Below, in pieces: positions 1 through 12,136 of a stretch of DNA of 64,000 nt. The DNA comes from Blastocladiella emersonii ATCC 22665 (Eukaryota > Blastocladiomycota > Blastocladiomycetes > Blastocladiales > Blastocladiaceae). A model generated the notes under the pieces. The model was not told the DNA's origin. It ran no database searches and saw nothing but the letters and a program-made list of their open reading frames with translations. Both the position numbers and the translations under genes were made by a program. Location of the stretch: assembly GCA_025594325.1 (NCBI GenBank), contig JANHCV010000014.1, positions 806,001 through 870,000 on the forward strand. Reading direction: 5' to 3'. Position 1 is the first letter of the stretch; each line of letters begins with the position of its first letter.

Positions 1-3000
1 TGATCTCGTTGATGCGCGGGAGCGGGTGCATGACGATCATGTGGTCCTTGGCCTTGGCCATCACGTCGTTGGTGATCACGTACGCGTCCTTGACGCGCTC
101 GTACTCGGCGAGGTCGGTGCCGAACCGCTCCTTCTGCACGCGCGTCACGTACAGGACGTCCGTGGTGGCGATGAAGTCGTCGAGGTTGGTCGACGACACC
201 TGCTTGACGCCGGCGGCGCGGAGCTCGGCCTGGATCTCGTCGGGCATGGCGAGCGACGCGGGGCTGCAGTAGTTTAGCTTGACGTCGTACATGGCGAGCA
301 GCTTGACGAGCGAGTGGACCGTGCGCCCGTTCTTGAGGTCGCCGACGAGCGTGATTGTGAGCCCGTTGACGGACCCGAGCTCCTCGCGGATCGTGTACAC
401 GTCGAGGAACGCCTGCGTCGGGTGCTCGCCGACGCCGTCGCCAGCGTTGATGACCGGGATCTTGGCCACCTTGGCGGCCAGAGACGCCGAACCCTTCTCG
501 GGGTGGCGGAGGACGAGGCAGTCCGAGTACGCCGCGAGCGTGCGCACCGTGTCGGCAAAGGACTCGCCCTTGGCAATCGACGACGTGATCTGGTTGACGG
601 CGAGCACGTTGCCGCCCAGGCGCTGCCACGCCGACTCGAACGAGCAGCACGTGCGCGTCGACGGCTCGTAGAACGCCGAGCACATGACGCGGCCCTGGAG
701 GAAGTTGACCGCCTGCCCGCGCTCCACGAGGTTGCGCATCTCCTGCGCCACGTTGAACAGCGTGTGCAGCTCGTTGCGCGTGAACTGCTGCACCGAGAGC
801 ACGTGCTTGCGGTAGAAGGGCGACTTGACGAGCGTCGCCGAGGCGGTCGCCGAGGCCAGCGTCGACGGCGTGGCGACCGAGCCCGACGTCAGGTACGACG
901 TCGACCCGGCCTGCTGCGCGGCCGCCGCGAGGAGCTGCTGCTGCTGCGCCTGCGACGACGAGATGCGGCGCTTGCGGAGCTCGGCAATGTCGAGCACGTC
1001 GCCGTCGAGCGAGTCGAGGGCCATGGCGGCGGGCGTCGCCGCGACGGCCGTGGTCTTGGCGAACCGGGGCGACTTGAGGCCAGCAGCAGCGGCAGCCGCC
1101 GACGCGGGCGCCGAGGCGGGGACCGCGACCGAGCCGGGGGTCGTCGGGACCTGCGGGACGGCCGACGAGGTGACGGCGCCGACGTGGACGAGCGACGGCA
1201 GCGTCTCGGCGAACGTGCCGTCGAGGAACAGGGTCTTGTCCTGCATGAGCACGCGCGACACGACCGCGTCGGGGCGGTCCTCGAGCTCGATGGCCGACTC
1301 GACCTGGACGTCGAAGATGCGCTTGGGCGCGTAGTAGATCTTCTCGACGAGCTCGTCCTCGGACATGCCCTGCTTGTGCATCACGTCGAGCAGCTGCGAC
1401 AGGGCGTCGCGCTCCTCGCCCTTGCGGACGCCGAACGCGTCGACGACGTCGAGGTACTTCCAGTACATGGACCCGGTCGACGGCGCGGCCGCCGCGGCGA
1501 GCTGCGAGATGTGCGCGTCGCAGGTGACGTGCACGCCGCGCTCCTTGGCCATGGACACGAGCTCGACGTCGTCGGCGCGGAGCGCCGTGACGTGGACCGC
1601 CTTGTTGTGCATTGAGCACAGGAACAGGAGCGACGCGAGGGCGGCGCCCTGGGCCGACGTGACGAGGGGCTTGACGGCGGTCGAGATCTTGCGCGAGACG
1701 GTGGCGAGGTCGTTGGTGACCTCGGCCGACGTGACAGCCGTCGCGTCGACGCACGCCACGATGCCCGAGGCGAGGCACGTCTTGGCGTCGCGGGCGGGGT
1801 CGAGGACGATCCAGCCGGGCAGGCGCAGCGTCTTGTAGGACGTCTGGAAGTCGAGGGCGAGCACGTCGAACTTGGACTCGGGGTTGCGGGCGAGCGCCTC
1901 GATGAACAGCTTGGCGCACTTGACGTTGGTGATGAGCGGGACCGCGAGGTCGACGGCCATGCGGCGCGACCGGTACCCGCGCGACATGTACGACGCCGGC
2001 CGGCGGTACTTGTTGCGCGAGGGCAGGTTGATGTACAGGTCGATGAGGTTCTGCGACAGCGCGTTTTGCAGCGAGTACTCGGGCTTGACCTGGGTCTCGG
2101 CGTCCTCGCCGTCGTGCACCTCGAGGTACTGCACGGGGATGTCGTGCTCCGAAATGAAGTCGGCGGTGCCCGACGTGGCGAACAGCTTGAACCCGAGCTT
2201 GTGCAGCTTCTCGATCGACGGCAGGAACTCCATCTTCTCCTTGAACGACCCGATCGAGATGAGCACGTTCTTCTTGGGCAACTTGAACCCGGTCGCCAGC
2301 AGCGCCTTGGTGTACGCCTCGAACTTGTCGCGGCCGAAGCACGCCACCTCGCCCGTCGACGCCATCTCGACGCCGAGCACGGGGTCGGCGCCCGACAGAC
2401 GCGAGAACGAGAACTGCGGCACCTTGACGGCGACGTAGTCGGGCTCGGGGACGGCCGCGGGGACCGTGAAGGGGAGGTCGAGCATGGCCTTGATAGCGAT
2501 CTCGATCATGTCGACGCCGAGCACCTTGGAGCAGAACGGGAACGAGCGGGACGCGCGCACGTTGCACTCGATGACCTTGATCTCGTTGTCCTTGGCGATG
2601 AACTGGATGTTGTAGGGGCCCGTGACGTTGAGGGCGTGGCCGATCTTGGCCGTGGCAACGCGGATCTTCTCGACCGTCTCCTGCGACAGGTCCTGCGGCG
2701 GGAGGACGAGGGTCGCGTCGCCCGAGTGCACGCCCGCGTTCTCGACGTGCTCCGAGATCACCGAGTACACGACCTTGCCGTTGACGGCGACCGCGTCCAT
2801 CTCGATCTCCTTGGCCTCCTCGATGAACTTGGAGATGACCACGGGGAAGTCGCGCGAGACCGCGACGGCCTGGGACAGGTACGAGGCGAGGTCGTCGGGC
2901 GAGTTGACGACGTTCATGGCGGCGCCCGACAGCACGTAGGACGGGCGGACGAGGACCGGGTACCCGACCTTGTCGCAGAAGTCGGCCGCCTCGTCGAGCG

Positions 3001-6000
3001 ACGTGAGCTCCTTCCACTTGGGCTGGTCGACGCCGATCTTGTCGAGCATGCGGGAGAACTTGTACCGGTTCTCGGCCGAGTCGATCATCTCGGGCGACGT
3101 GCCCATGATCTTGACGTTCTGGCGGTGCAGCGGAAGCGCAATGTTGTTGGGGGTCTGGCCGCCCATCGAGAGCACGACGCCGGCCGACTTCTCCATCTCG
3201 TAGATGTCGAGGACGCGCTCCATGGTGATGTTCTCGAAGTAGAGGCGGTCGGCCTCGTCGTAGTCGGTCGACACCGTCTCGGGGTTGTAGTTGATCATGA
3301 TGGTCTTGAACCCGTTGGCGCGCAGCGTGCGGATCGCGCGGACCGCGCACCAGTCGAACTCGACCGACGACCCGATCCGGTACACGCCCGACCCGAGCAC
3401 CGTGATCCCCTGGTCCTCGAACTGCACGTCGTGCTCGACCGCGTTGTACGTCATGTACAGGTAGTTGGTCATGGCGGGGAACTCGGCGGCCACCGTGTCG
3501 ATCTGCTTGACGAATGGCGTGATCCCGCGGGCGATACGCAGCTCGCGCACCGCCATCTCCGTCGACTTGAGCGCGTGGGCGATCTGGCGGTCCGAGAACC
3601 CGATCTGCTTGCCGGCGCGGAGCATGTCGGTCGAGACCGAGGCCAGCGAGTGCTTGGTGAACTCGCGGTCGAGCTGCACGATGTTGTTGAGCTTGTGCAG
3701 GAACCACTTGTCGATCTTGGTGAGCTCCCAGATGCGGTCGACCGAGTACCCCTGGTGCAGGGCGTTGGCGATGGCGAACAGGCGCAGGTCCGTCGGGTGG
3801 ACCAGCTCCTCGTCGATGTTGGCCACGTAGTCGTTCTGCGCGAACCCGACAAACGAGTACTCGACCGACCGGATCGCCTTCTGGATCGTCTCCTCGAAGG
3901 TGCGCCCGATGGCCATCACCTCGCCGACCGACTTCATCGACGACGAGATCTTCTTGGACACGCGGTGGAACTTCTTGAGGTCCCAGCGCGGGATCTGCGG
4001 GTGGGGGCGAAGAGTGGCGGGTCCGTTAGTTTCGTGGTCGGTGTGCGAGCGAGTCCCACGAAAAAGAAAACCGTACCTTGACGACAACGTAGTCGAGCGA
4101 CGGCTCGAAGCACGCGCACGTCACCCGCGTCACGGCGTTCTTGATCTCGTTGAGCGGGATCCCGAGCCCGAGCTTGGCGGCGACGAACGCGAGCGGGTAC
4201 CCGGTGGCCTTGGACGCGAGGGCCGACGAGCGCGAGAGACGCGCGTTGACCTCGATGATGCAGTACTCCTTGGACACGGGGTTGAGGGCGTACTGGATGT
4301 TGCACTCGCCGACGACCCCCAGGTGACGAATGACGTTGACGGCCGTGGTGCGGAGCATGTTGTAGTCCTCGTCCGAGAGCGTCTGGGAGGGGGCGACGAC
4401 GATCGAGTCGCCCGTGTGGATGCCGAGCGGGTCAAAGTTCTCCATGTTGCACACGGTGATGCAGTTGTCGTTGCAGTCGCGGACCACCTCGTACTCGATC
4501 TCCTTCCACCCCTTCATCGACTTCTCGACGAGCACCTGCGGCGACGACGCGAACGCGGTCGCGCACAGCGCCGCGAGCTGCTCGTCGTTCTCGGCGAACC
4601 CGGAGCCCAGCCCACCGAGCGCGTAAGCCGCGCGCACGATGACGGGGTACCCGATCGAGTGCGCAGCCGTGAGGGCCTCGTCGAGGTTGACGGCCGAGGC
4701 GGACTCGGCGCACTTCTCGTCGATCTCCTTGAGGGCCATGGCGAAGAGGTCGCGGTCCTCGGTGATCTCGATGGTGGAGATCTGGGTGCCGAGCACCTGG
4801 ACGCCGAGCCCGGCAAACTCGTGCTTCATCTGGACACCGACGTTGAGCGCCGTCTGGCCACCGAACGTCACGTAGATGCCGTCGGGCCGCTCGTGCTGGA
4901 TCACCTTGCGGACAAACTGCGGGGTCACGGGCAGGAAGTACACCTTGTCGGCGAGCCCCTGCGACGTCTGGATCGTCGCAATGTTCGGGTTGATCAGGAT
5001 CGTGTAGATGCCCTCCTCCTTGAGCGCCTTGATGGCCTGGGTGGTGGTGCGCGCGGGGGTGGTGGGTCAGCGAGGGTTCGTGAGTCAGGAAGAAGGGAGA
5101 GTGGGCGTACCTGCGAACCCGAGTAGTCAAACTCGCCAGCCTGGCCGATCGAGAGACCGCCGGACCCGAGGACGAGCACCTTGCGGACGCTGACGCGGGT
5201 CGTCGCGCGCTTGGACGCGACGAGGTCCGTCTCCTTGACGGCGGGCGGGGGCACGAGCTTGCCGGCGTCGGCGCACGCCTGGACGTTGGCGATGAACTTC
5301 TCGAACAGGTACTCGGTGTCGCGCGGGCCGGGCGTGGACTCGGGGTGGAACTGGACCGAGAAGATCGGGAGGTGCTCGTGGGCGATGCCCTCGTTGGACC
5401 CGTCGTTGGCGTTGACGAACAGCTCCTTCCAGCCGTCGGGCAGCGTCGCAGCGATCACGGCGTACCCGTGGTTCTGCGACGTGATGTGGCAGCGGCCCGT
5501 CTCGAGGTCGGTGCACGGGATGTTGTGGCCGCGGTTGCCGAACTTGAGCTTCTCGGTCTTGGCGCCGGCGGCGAGCGCGAGCAGCTGGTGGCCGAGGCAG
5601 ATGCCGAAGATGGGCTTGGACTTGCGGTCGAGCATGGTGCGCAGGCGCGCGATGGTCACGTCGACCATGGTCGGGTCGCCGGGCCCGTTCGAGATGAACA
5701 GGCCGTCGTAGTCCTGGTCGGCCACAAAGTCGTAGTCGTAGGGGACCACCTTGAGCTCGACGCCGCGGCGCACGAAGCACCGGATCTGGTTGTACTTCAT
5801 GCCGACGTCGACGGCGAGCACGCGCAGGGGCTTGCCCGTCTTGGCCGACGTGCGGACCGTGGCGCCGTTGGCGGGCGCGGGCGCGTACACCTTGGCGGCC
5901 TTGGTCGACACCTCGGCGACGAGGTTGGTCGCGTTCGGGTCGACGAACTCGAGCTTCTCGAAGTCGGCCTCGAGCGTCGCGTCCGCCGCACCGGCCCGGC

Positions 6001-6609
6001 CGCGCGGCGTGGTGGCGGCGAGCAGCTTGCCGAGGAGGACGCCCTTGGTGCGGATCTTCTTGGTGATGGCGCGCGTGTCGATGCCGTAGATGGCGGGCAC
6101 GTTGTTCTCCTTGAGCCACTGGGCGAGCGACGAGGCGGCGAGGAAGTGCGAGAACTCCTGCGAGTACTGGCCGACGACGAGGCCGGCAATGTGGATCTGG
6201 GCCGACTCGAGGTGGCGCGACAGCTTGCCGAGCTCCTCGTCCACGGCCTCGCGCGAGGGCACGCCGTAGTTGCCGATCAGCGGGTACGTGAGCACCAGGA
6301 TCTGGCCGCGGTACGACGGGTCCGTCAGGGACTCGGTGTAGCCGACCATGCCTATTCCCGCAAAGAGTGTGTGAGTGTGAGTGCGTCTGCTCGATACATG
6401 CGTTCCCAAGAAGGTGAAGGATGCGTACCGGTCTGGAAGACACACTCGCCGGCAATCGAGCGCGGGGCGCCGAACGAGTAGCCCTGGTAGGCCGAGCCGT
6501 CGGCGAGCGCGAGCGTCGCGACGACCGGGCCCGAGGGCGAGGCCGCGTCGGCCGCGTTGGGCGGGCACGCCGGGCGGAAGATGGTGTTGGTGTTGGTGGT
6601 GGTGGTCAT
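1..6609 (-). CDS. URA2: URA2: carbamoyl-phosphate synthase / aspartate carbamoyltransferase multifunctional protein (3' end truncated by window)
   Basis: Catalyses the first two steps of de novo pyrimidine synthesis: glutamine, bicarbonate and ATP to carbamoyl phosphate, then carbamoyl aspartate. Exons, 5' to 3': 6429-6609, 5111-6351, 4077-5036 and 1-3994. Introns of 77, 74 and 82 nt begin GTACGC, GTACGC and GTACGG, and all splices restore frame. Domains in order: CPSase small subunit, glutaminase with the Cys nucleophile in [10 protein letters not shown], two ATP-grasp synthetase halves (start [24 protein letters not shown]-type, split by intron 2), a short degenerate dihydroorotase-like region, an Ala/Ser-rich linker, and ATCase with [11 protein letters not shown] (carbamoyl-phosphate loop) and HPLPRINEI. 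About 2,125 residues are visible; roughly 40-90 C-terminal residues lie outside the window. The DHOase region lacks the usual amino-terminal HxH zinc site, as in fungal URA2 proteins, so it is probably inactive. ATG at 6607-6609 is the first in frame. Confidence 0.96.
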
Positions 6610-6896
6610 GGTGTCGATGAGGTATGCAAATGCGAGGTGCAGGTGGAGAGGAGGGTAGGATCACGCCAGAGAAGGTAAACGGTTGTCGAGGAGAGTTACG
6701 GATGGAGGGAGAGACGATGCAGTGCAGGTCAGCAAAGAGCAAGCACGATCGGTGAGGAGGAGAGGAGAGCTGTCGGCAGGCCGAGAGCACACAGGGATGA
6801 GGAGGGGGAGGAGGTCGAGTAGTCCAGAGCCAGGTTGTCCGTCCAGGCAAGGGAGTCCGAACAAGACAGACCAGGGGGAGCGGGGGCGCGGCGACC

Positions 6897-6903
6897 TTTT
6901 ATA
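6897..6903 (-). promoter_or_regulatory. TATA box of URA2
   Basis: TATAAAA on the minus strand, 288 bp upstream of the URA2 ATG. It implies a 5' leader of roughly 250 nt. It is the only clean TATA match in the upstream region. Confidence 0.5.
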
Positions 6904-6961
6904 CTCGAGTGCAAGAGGGGACTGGGAATGTCTCGCACCTCCATCGGCCGCACGCGCCGCT

Positions 6962-7157
6962 AGCCACCCCGCGGAATATGGGCGAGCGCACGCACCCGCG
7001 CTCACGGCCTAAAATCGGAACCGACCCGGCTTATCCCGCTCTGCGTCACGTGCCCCGCGCAGCCCGCGCAGCTCAGCCCGCTCGCGACCGCTGACGACCG
7101 ACAAGCCCCCATATTGGCAGGGGTGGCTAGCGCGCGGGATATGGGGCCAGCCACCCC
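6962..7157. promoter_or_regulatory. Repeated composite motif AGCCACCCC-N5-ATATGGG upstream of URA2
   Basis: AGCCACCCC, 5 nt, ATATGGG occurs at 6962-6982 on the plus strand and, with the same 5-nt spacing, at 7108-7128 on the minus strand. A third arrangement with ATATGGG followed by AGCCACCCC is at 7139-7157. All three sit upstream of the URA2 TATA box, so they are candidate transcription-factor sites. No known factor is assigned. Confidence 0.4.
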
Positions 7158-7211
7158 CACGTCGCTCTCCACCAGCTCTCGGAAAAATAATGCCCATCCC
7201 TTCCATCACGC

Positions 7212-8402
7212 TCACCCATCAGCACACTCCTTCGCGAGCGCCTGCAGCAGCTGCCTCGCGGGCCACGCAATCCCCGATTCGGTGCCGCGCGCGAGGATCG
7301 CGAGCAGGTCGAGCGCGCCGTGCTCACCCGCCAGCGCGGGCCACTCTGCCGCGGGGAGCGCGGCGAGCTCGTACATCGCGGCGAGCTTGGTGGCGTGGCC
7401 CTGGCGCGGCGACGCGAGGATGCTCAGTAGGGCCTCGCCGCTCGCGAACAGCGGCATCGGGCTGCCGCACAGCAGGCCGTCGTCGCTGCGCCGCCACGCC
7501 TCGACCGTCGCGTGGATCCAGCGCAGTTGAGATGGGTGGATGGCGATGAACTGGAAGTGGCCTATTCCCGCGAAAGAGGTTAGATGGGAGGGGGGAGGGA
7601 GAGGGGGAGGGAAGTACGGACCGAGCAGATCCCACGCTTCCTCGAGGCACATGCCGCGCACGACGAGGTCGAGGTACTGCGAGAACGTGAGCGCGCCCTT
7701 GCCCAGCCTATTCCACACGTATCAGTCACGGCACCACCCAATCCCTCTTGAACCAACGCGTACCGGTCCAGCGCCGACGCGAGCAGCGGCACACACTTCG
7801 CCCTCGCCCCGCTGGCCATCTCGAGGTGCGCGTGCAGCCGCCGCACCTGGTCCTCGTGCGCCGTTCGCGGAGACGCCGGCCACGTCGCGTCCACGGCCTC
7901 GCGCGTCAGCGTCGCAAACGGGCGGTGCGTAGCCAGCCACGCGCGCAGGTCGGTGGTCGGCGGGTCGTGGAGCGCGGACGCGGCGGCCGCGCGGAGGTCG
8001 GCGCCGAGGTCCGCGACTTGCGGCGGCGCGAAGCCCGGCGCGGCGGGGTTGATGACGCGCGACTCGAGCGGGGCGGGCGCAGCAGCGGCGGTGTGGTGGT
8101 CGAGTTTCTCGTCGACGCGCGCGTCGGCCTGCGACGGGATCGGCGCGTGGAGGACCGCCTCAGGCCCTGTTGTCGGGCGTCAGCTTCATCCCACCACTCC
8201 CAAACCGCCAGCGCGTACCATCCGACACCGACTCTCCGAACCCGCACACGTGCTTGGCCCACGGGAACAGGTAGTCGGCGACGAGCGTGTGCACCGCGGC
8301 GCACAGCGCGACCAGCGCGACGAACAGGAGCACGGCGTCGACCGTCTCGCCCGGCGACGTCCAGCTGGTCAGGCGTGGGAGGCGGTGCGTAAAGTGTTCC
8401 AT
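7212..8402 (-). CDS. Unrecognised protein with N-terminal membrane segment and helical C-terminal region
   Basis: Four exons, 5' to 3': 8219-8402, 7764-8166, 7622-7707 and 7212-7561. The introns are 52, 56 and 60 nt (donors GTACGC, GTACGC, GTCCGT; each acceptor CAG or TAG) and give a continuous 340-aa product. Residues about 22-45 are a hydrophobic helix (AVLLFVALVALCAAVHTLVA), suggesting a single membrane anchor. An Ala/Pro-rich linker follows, then a helical region ending at the stop at 7212-7214. The helical part has an armadillo/HEAT-like feel but I recognise no family. It is divergent from the RING gene, with 211 bp between start codons that probably hold a shared promoter. Confidence 0.65.
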
Positions 8403-8613
8403 GGCGTTTACGTTGAGGGTGAAAGAGGGGGAGAGAGGGGAGCGGATGGGAAAAGAGAAACGCGTCGCGCGACGGGGCCACGCGTCAGTCACACGACCCG
8501 CAGCAGCGAAACGCGCGCATCCGCTCGTCGGACGTCCGCTCCGTCGCGCTCACACTCCGGCTCTTCTCCCCTCCCCTCGGGATCAGACCCGAACCACCAC
8601 CACACTTACCGCA

Positions 8614-10658
8614 ATGAACTCTGCGTCTCCGGAACCGGAACCCGCCCGGCCGACCAGCGCCCTCGCCGCGCTCGCGTCCGGCGACACCGACGCCGAGTCG
8701 ACGGCGACCCGCGGCGCCCTCGAGATCCGCGCCGGCCGCGCGCCGAGTCCCGTCCTGTCCTCCTCGTCGTCCGACGACGAAGCTGACGACGACGACACCC
8801 AGGCGGTCGCGTCGCCCGCGCACCCGCCCGCGGCCCGTCCCACGGTCGACGAGGAGGAAGAGTCGGACGAGCTCGAGGTCATCGACTCGACCCCGCCCCC
8901 TCCCTCCGCCACCGGCGTCACCAAGCACCGCACCTCGGCGCCCCGCCCTCGCCCCACCACCGCCGCTGCGCCCGCCGAAACCCACGTCCCCGTCAACTAC
9001 CCGCCGGCGCTGATCGCGCGCAAAGTCCACTCGTCCGTGACGTGCCTGATCTGCCGCGAGCTGTTCACGCGCCCGTACGTGCTGGCGTGCGGGCACGCCT
9101 TCTGCTTCGGGTGCATCGCGTACTGGCTCGAGCAGTCCAAGCGCCGGTGCCCGACGTGCCGCGCCCGCGTGTTCCGCCGCCCCGGGTTCTGCTTCGCGCT
9201 CGCCGAGATCGTTGAGGTGCTCGGCGGGACACGGGTCGGGTCGATTGAAGGGGATGTGGGAGTCGTCGAGCACGAGTCGGACGCGTGGGAGAAGCTGTTT
9301 GGGAGGGAAGTCGCGGCGGGGGTCGTGGCGGATGTGGAGGATGGGGTTCGGTACGGCTGATCCCTGCTCATTCGCTCGTCGTTTGTGCCGGTTCTGACAT
9401 GTAACTCGGTAGACGCTGCTACAACTGCCACTGGGAAATCGTCGGCACCGACTGCGCGCACTGCGGCATGCAGTACGACGACGACGACTTTCTCGCCACC
9501 GACGCCCTCGTCGACAAGGCCGACGGGTCCACGGACGGCGGCGACGTGACCTCGGATGACGACGACGACGAGTCCATCGGCCACTCGGACAGCGACGAGT
9601 CCGCCAGCAACAGCGACGTGATCCTCAACGAGCTCGACGACGCGGCGTCGTCGGATGGCGATCCGCGCGAGTCGCGCCGCGCGCGCAAACGCCGCCGCCG
9701 CGCCGAAGCCCGCGCCGACCATGACCTGGACGCCGAGGACCCCGACTCGGACGACCTCGCCTTCGTCGCGCCCGACCACGAGGAGATCGTGTTCGATACC
9801 GACGCCGAGGACGACCTCGCCAACGAGCTCGCGGCCGCGGACCGCGCGGCGGACGCCGAGCGGCGTGAGCGACGCCGCCGCGAGCGCGAGGCGCGGATCG
9901 CGCGTCGCAAGCGCGTGCGGCTGCCGAGCTCCGACGACGAGGAGGAGGTGGTGGGCGACGAGGAGCGGCCCAAGAAGCGCTCGCGCCACCACCACCACCG
10001 CCGCCGGATCATGGCCGACGACGACGACGACGAGGAGGAAGATATCGACGCCCACACCCCGCAGCGGCACCCGTCGTCGCCCGTCCTCGCCAAGCTCGCC
10101 TTCTCGTCCGCAAGCGAGGACGAGGGCCATCCGCCGCCCGCCGTCGCGTTCTCGTCGGGCGACGAGGAGGACGAGGAGGAGGTCAAGCCCGCGTCGTCGC
10201 GTAAGGCTAAGGCGTCGGTCGTCGTCCTCTCGAGCGACCTCGACGGCGAGAGCGACGCGCCCGCTGCCGCCGCGAGTCCCGGCAAGGCCAAGCATGCCGT
10301 CACCGTCGACCTGGTAAGCGACGGCGCGAGCGGCGACGACGACGGGTGGGAGGAGGTCGACGCCGAGTCGGGCGACGAGGTCGAGGCCACGGAGGCCGCG
10401 CCGCACCGCCGTCGGCGCGACCGCGACCGCGAGGACAACGAGGACTCGGGCTCGTCGCGCTCCGAGTCGCTCGCGTCGGGCAGCGACGAGGAGGACGAGG
10501 ACGACGACGACGAGGACGAGATGGAGACGGACGAAGAGCCGCGCCGCCGCGGTCGCCACCACCACCACCGCTCGCGCCGCGACCGCGACCGCGACCGCGT
10601 CGCTCATCGCGCGGCGGCGGGCCGACGCGTCTCGACCAGCAAGCGCCGCGCGCGCTGA
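8614..10658 (+). CDS. RING-finger protein with second zinc-ribbon-like motif and acidic/basic C-terminal tail
   Basis: Two exons, 8614-9350 and 9413-10658, join through a 62-nt intron (GTACGG, branch CTGAC, TAG) into a 660-aa protein. The N-terminal 130 residues are Ser/Pro/Asp-rich. A C3HC4 RING spans about 143-190 (CLICRELF...CGHAFCFGCIAYWLEQ...CPTC), expected to bind an E2 enzyme. Exon 2 opens with CYNCHWEIVGTDCAHCG, a four-cysteine zinc motif often placed after the RING in fungal E3 ligases. The rest is low-complexity, with alternating Asp/Glu/Ser and Arg/His runs typical of nuclear chromatin-associated proteins. Role as a nuclear E3 ubiquitin ligase is inferred from the RING and tail only. 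Confidence 0.8.
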
Positions 10659-11764
10659 GCTCTCGCTGTCAGGGCTAGTTTTTCCGAGCTCCAATATACG
10701 TTGCTAGGTCGTCGAAGTCTCTCATTGGCCAGCGCGGGGCGAAGCTCGCGGCGTGATTTGCTATCAACGACCCCCGCCTTGTTTCAAATCACACAATCGT
10801 TTTAGCTCGCGCGCGGAGACAAGCAAAAGAACCGCGCGAGCCGCGCGAGCCGCTACATCCATCTCTCCGCCGCGATCGCGGGGAGCAAAACGCTTGCACG
10901 GCGACCATCCTCGCCGGAGGCGTAGTCGCACCGGGACGTAGCGACCATGTCGACGGATACTCGATCGTATGATACTTCTGAGGCACGCCCTCGTGTGCTT
11001 CTGGACGTCTTCGTCGTGCGCTTGACTCAACTTTTTCAACGTCCGCGATGCCGGAGTGGGTCGGCAGATCCTCATCGATGGCGAGCGCGGAAGCTCGGCT
11101 CGTTTCGCAAGCGTTGTGGACCTGAAACGTTCAAACAAGGCGGGGACTGGCGGTGAAATGACAAAGCAGCCCGAACCGAAGTGTGGCTGGGGCCGGCATG
11201 CGATAGCCTATCAGGTCAGGAGCGGTCGGGAGTACGCGGGCGACTGAGAGCGAGAAGGCAAATAACGAAAGTGAAATGAAAAAGCCCTTCTTGCGAGGTT
11301 CGATCCCCGCGGTCGAAGATAGCGCGCGGCGGTCTTGCCCGTCCGGCTAGGCGGCTTCTAGTTTCGAGGAGAGACTCGACCCAACTACGGTCGGTCGTCC
11401 AAGCAAGAGTGACGGGTGCGGGGTGCGGATGAGCGAAAAGCTTGGGAGCTTGACCGACGAACCAAGTCGAGCGCTCATGGTCCCTCCAAGCACGACTACC
11501 GAGCCCGCTACCCGTGAGCGACCCAACGGCACTCCGCAGCGTGCCTTGCGCTCCTGCTGACGCGTTGGTCCCTCGCGACAGGGCGGGCGAGCTCGGCGGC
11601 TGTACTGCTCTTGTGCTTAACGATGGCTCGTTTGGATCTGTCGGATTAGCTCAGGACGCAGATGTTCACCGTCTGTTGATGACCAGAACAGCAAGCGGAG
11701 GGGGAAGGGGCGCGTGAGCCACGCGTCAGACACTCGCGACGCGTCGTTCAGGCGATGCTGCTCT
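10659..11764. other. Intergenic region, no gene recognised
   Basis: About 1.1 kb between the RING gene and the CACAGTG-ended element. Reading frames are short and lack recognisable motifs. A tRNA-B-box-like string (GGTTCGATCC) at about 11298 has no matching 5' half of a tRNA. Confidence 0.5.
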
Positions 11765-11777
11765 CACAGTGAAAAAG
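11765..11777 (+). repeat. Left terminal inverted repeat (13 bp)
   Basis: CACAGTGAAAAAG. It is the exact reverse complement of the right end at 15330-15342. Confidence 0.8.
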
Positions 11778-11781
11778 GGGC

Positions 11782-12117
11782 CCCGGTAAACAGCCAGGTA
11801 AACAGGTGGTAAACAGGGTTTCGCGGCTGTAAACAGGGCTGTTTACAGCGGCCAAATAAACAGCAGTTTACCGGGCTGTTTACCGCGTAAAGGTGGTTTA
11901 CCACCTGTTTACCGGGGAGAGGTTAGGTTGAGAATTCGGGCCTCAAATCAGCACTTAGCCCTGTCGAATTCAGCACCTAACTCGGCAGGTAAACCAGCTT
12001 TCCCTGGGCGGTAAACTGAGTTTACCGGCCGGTAAACAGGCTTTACAAAGGGCGGTAAAGCTGGTTTACCGACGGGAAACTCGGTTTACAGGTGGCGGAA
12101 ACGCTGTTTACCGGGCG
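11782..12117. repeat. Left subterminal array of GGTAAACAG / CTGTTTACC motifs
   Basis: At least a dozen copies of a GTAAAC core lie in both orientations, often paired head to head as GTTTACC...GGTAAAC. The right counterpart is at 15207-15325. The core is the same as a forkhead-type binding core, but in a transposon end it is most simply a transposase-binding repeat. Confidence 0.75.
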
Positions 12118-12136
12118 GAATTTAGAGCAATAAAAA

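Larger units (their letters stand above)
6610..7211. promoter_or_regulatory. URA2 upstream region (about 600 bp, no gene)
   Basis: Lies between the URA2 start and the stop of the upstream same-strand gene. It contains a TATA box, a repeated composite motif (both listed separately) and purine-rich stretches near 6700-6830. I see no convincing coding sequence; reading frames here are random-looking and lack gene-like composition. Confidence 0.6.

Noticed and set aside
314-4081. Long Arg/Leu/Asp-rich plus-strand frames opposite URA2
   Set aside because: They are antisense shadows of the URA2 exons, a usual effect of high GC at third codon positions.
11280-11325. Possible tRNA with GGTTCGATCC B box
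   Set aside because: No A box, no acceptor pairing and no anticodon stem upstream; only a T-arm-like fragment.
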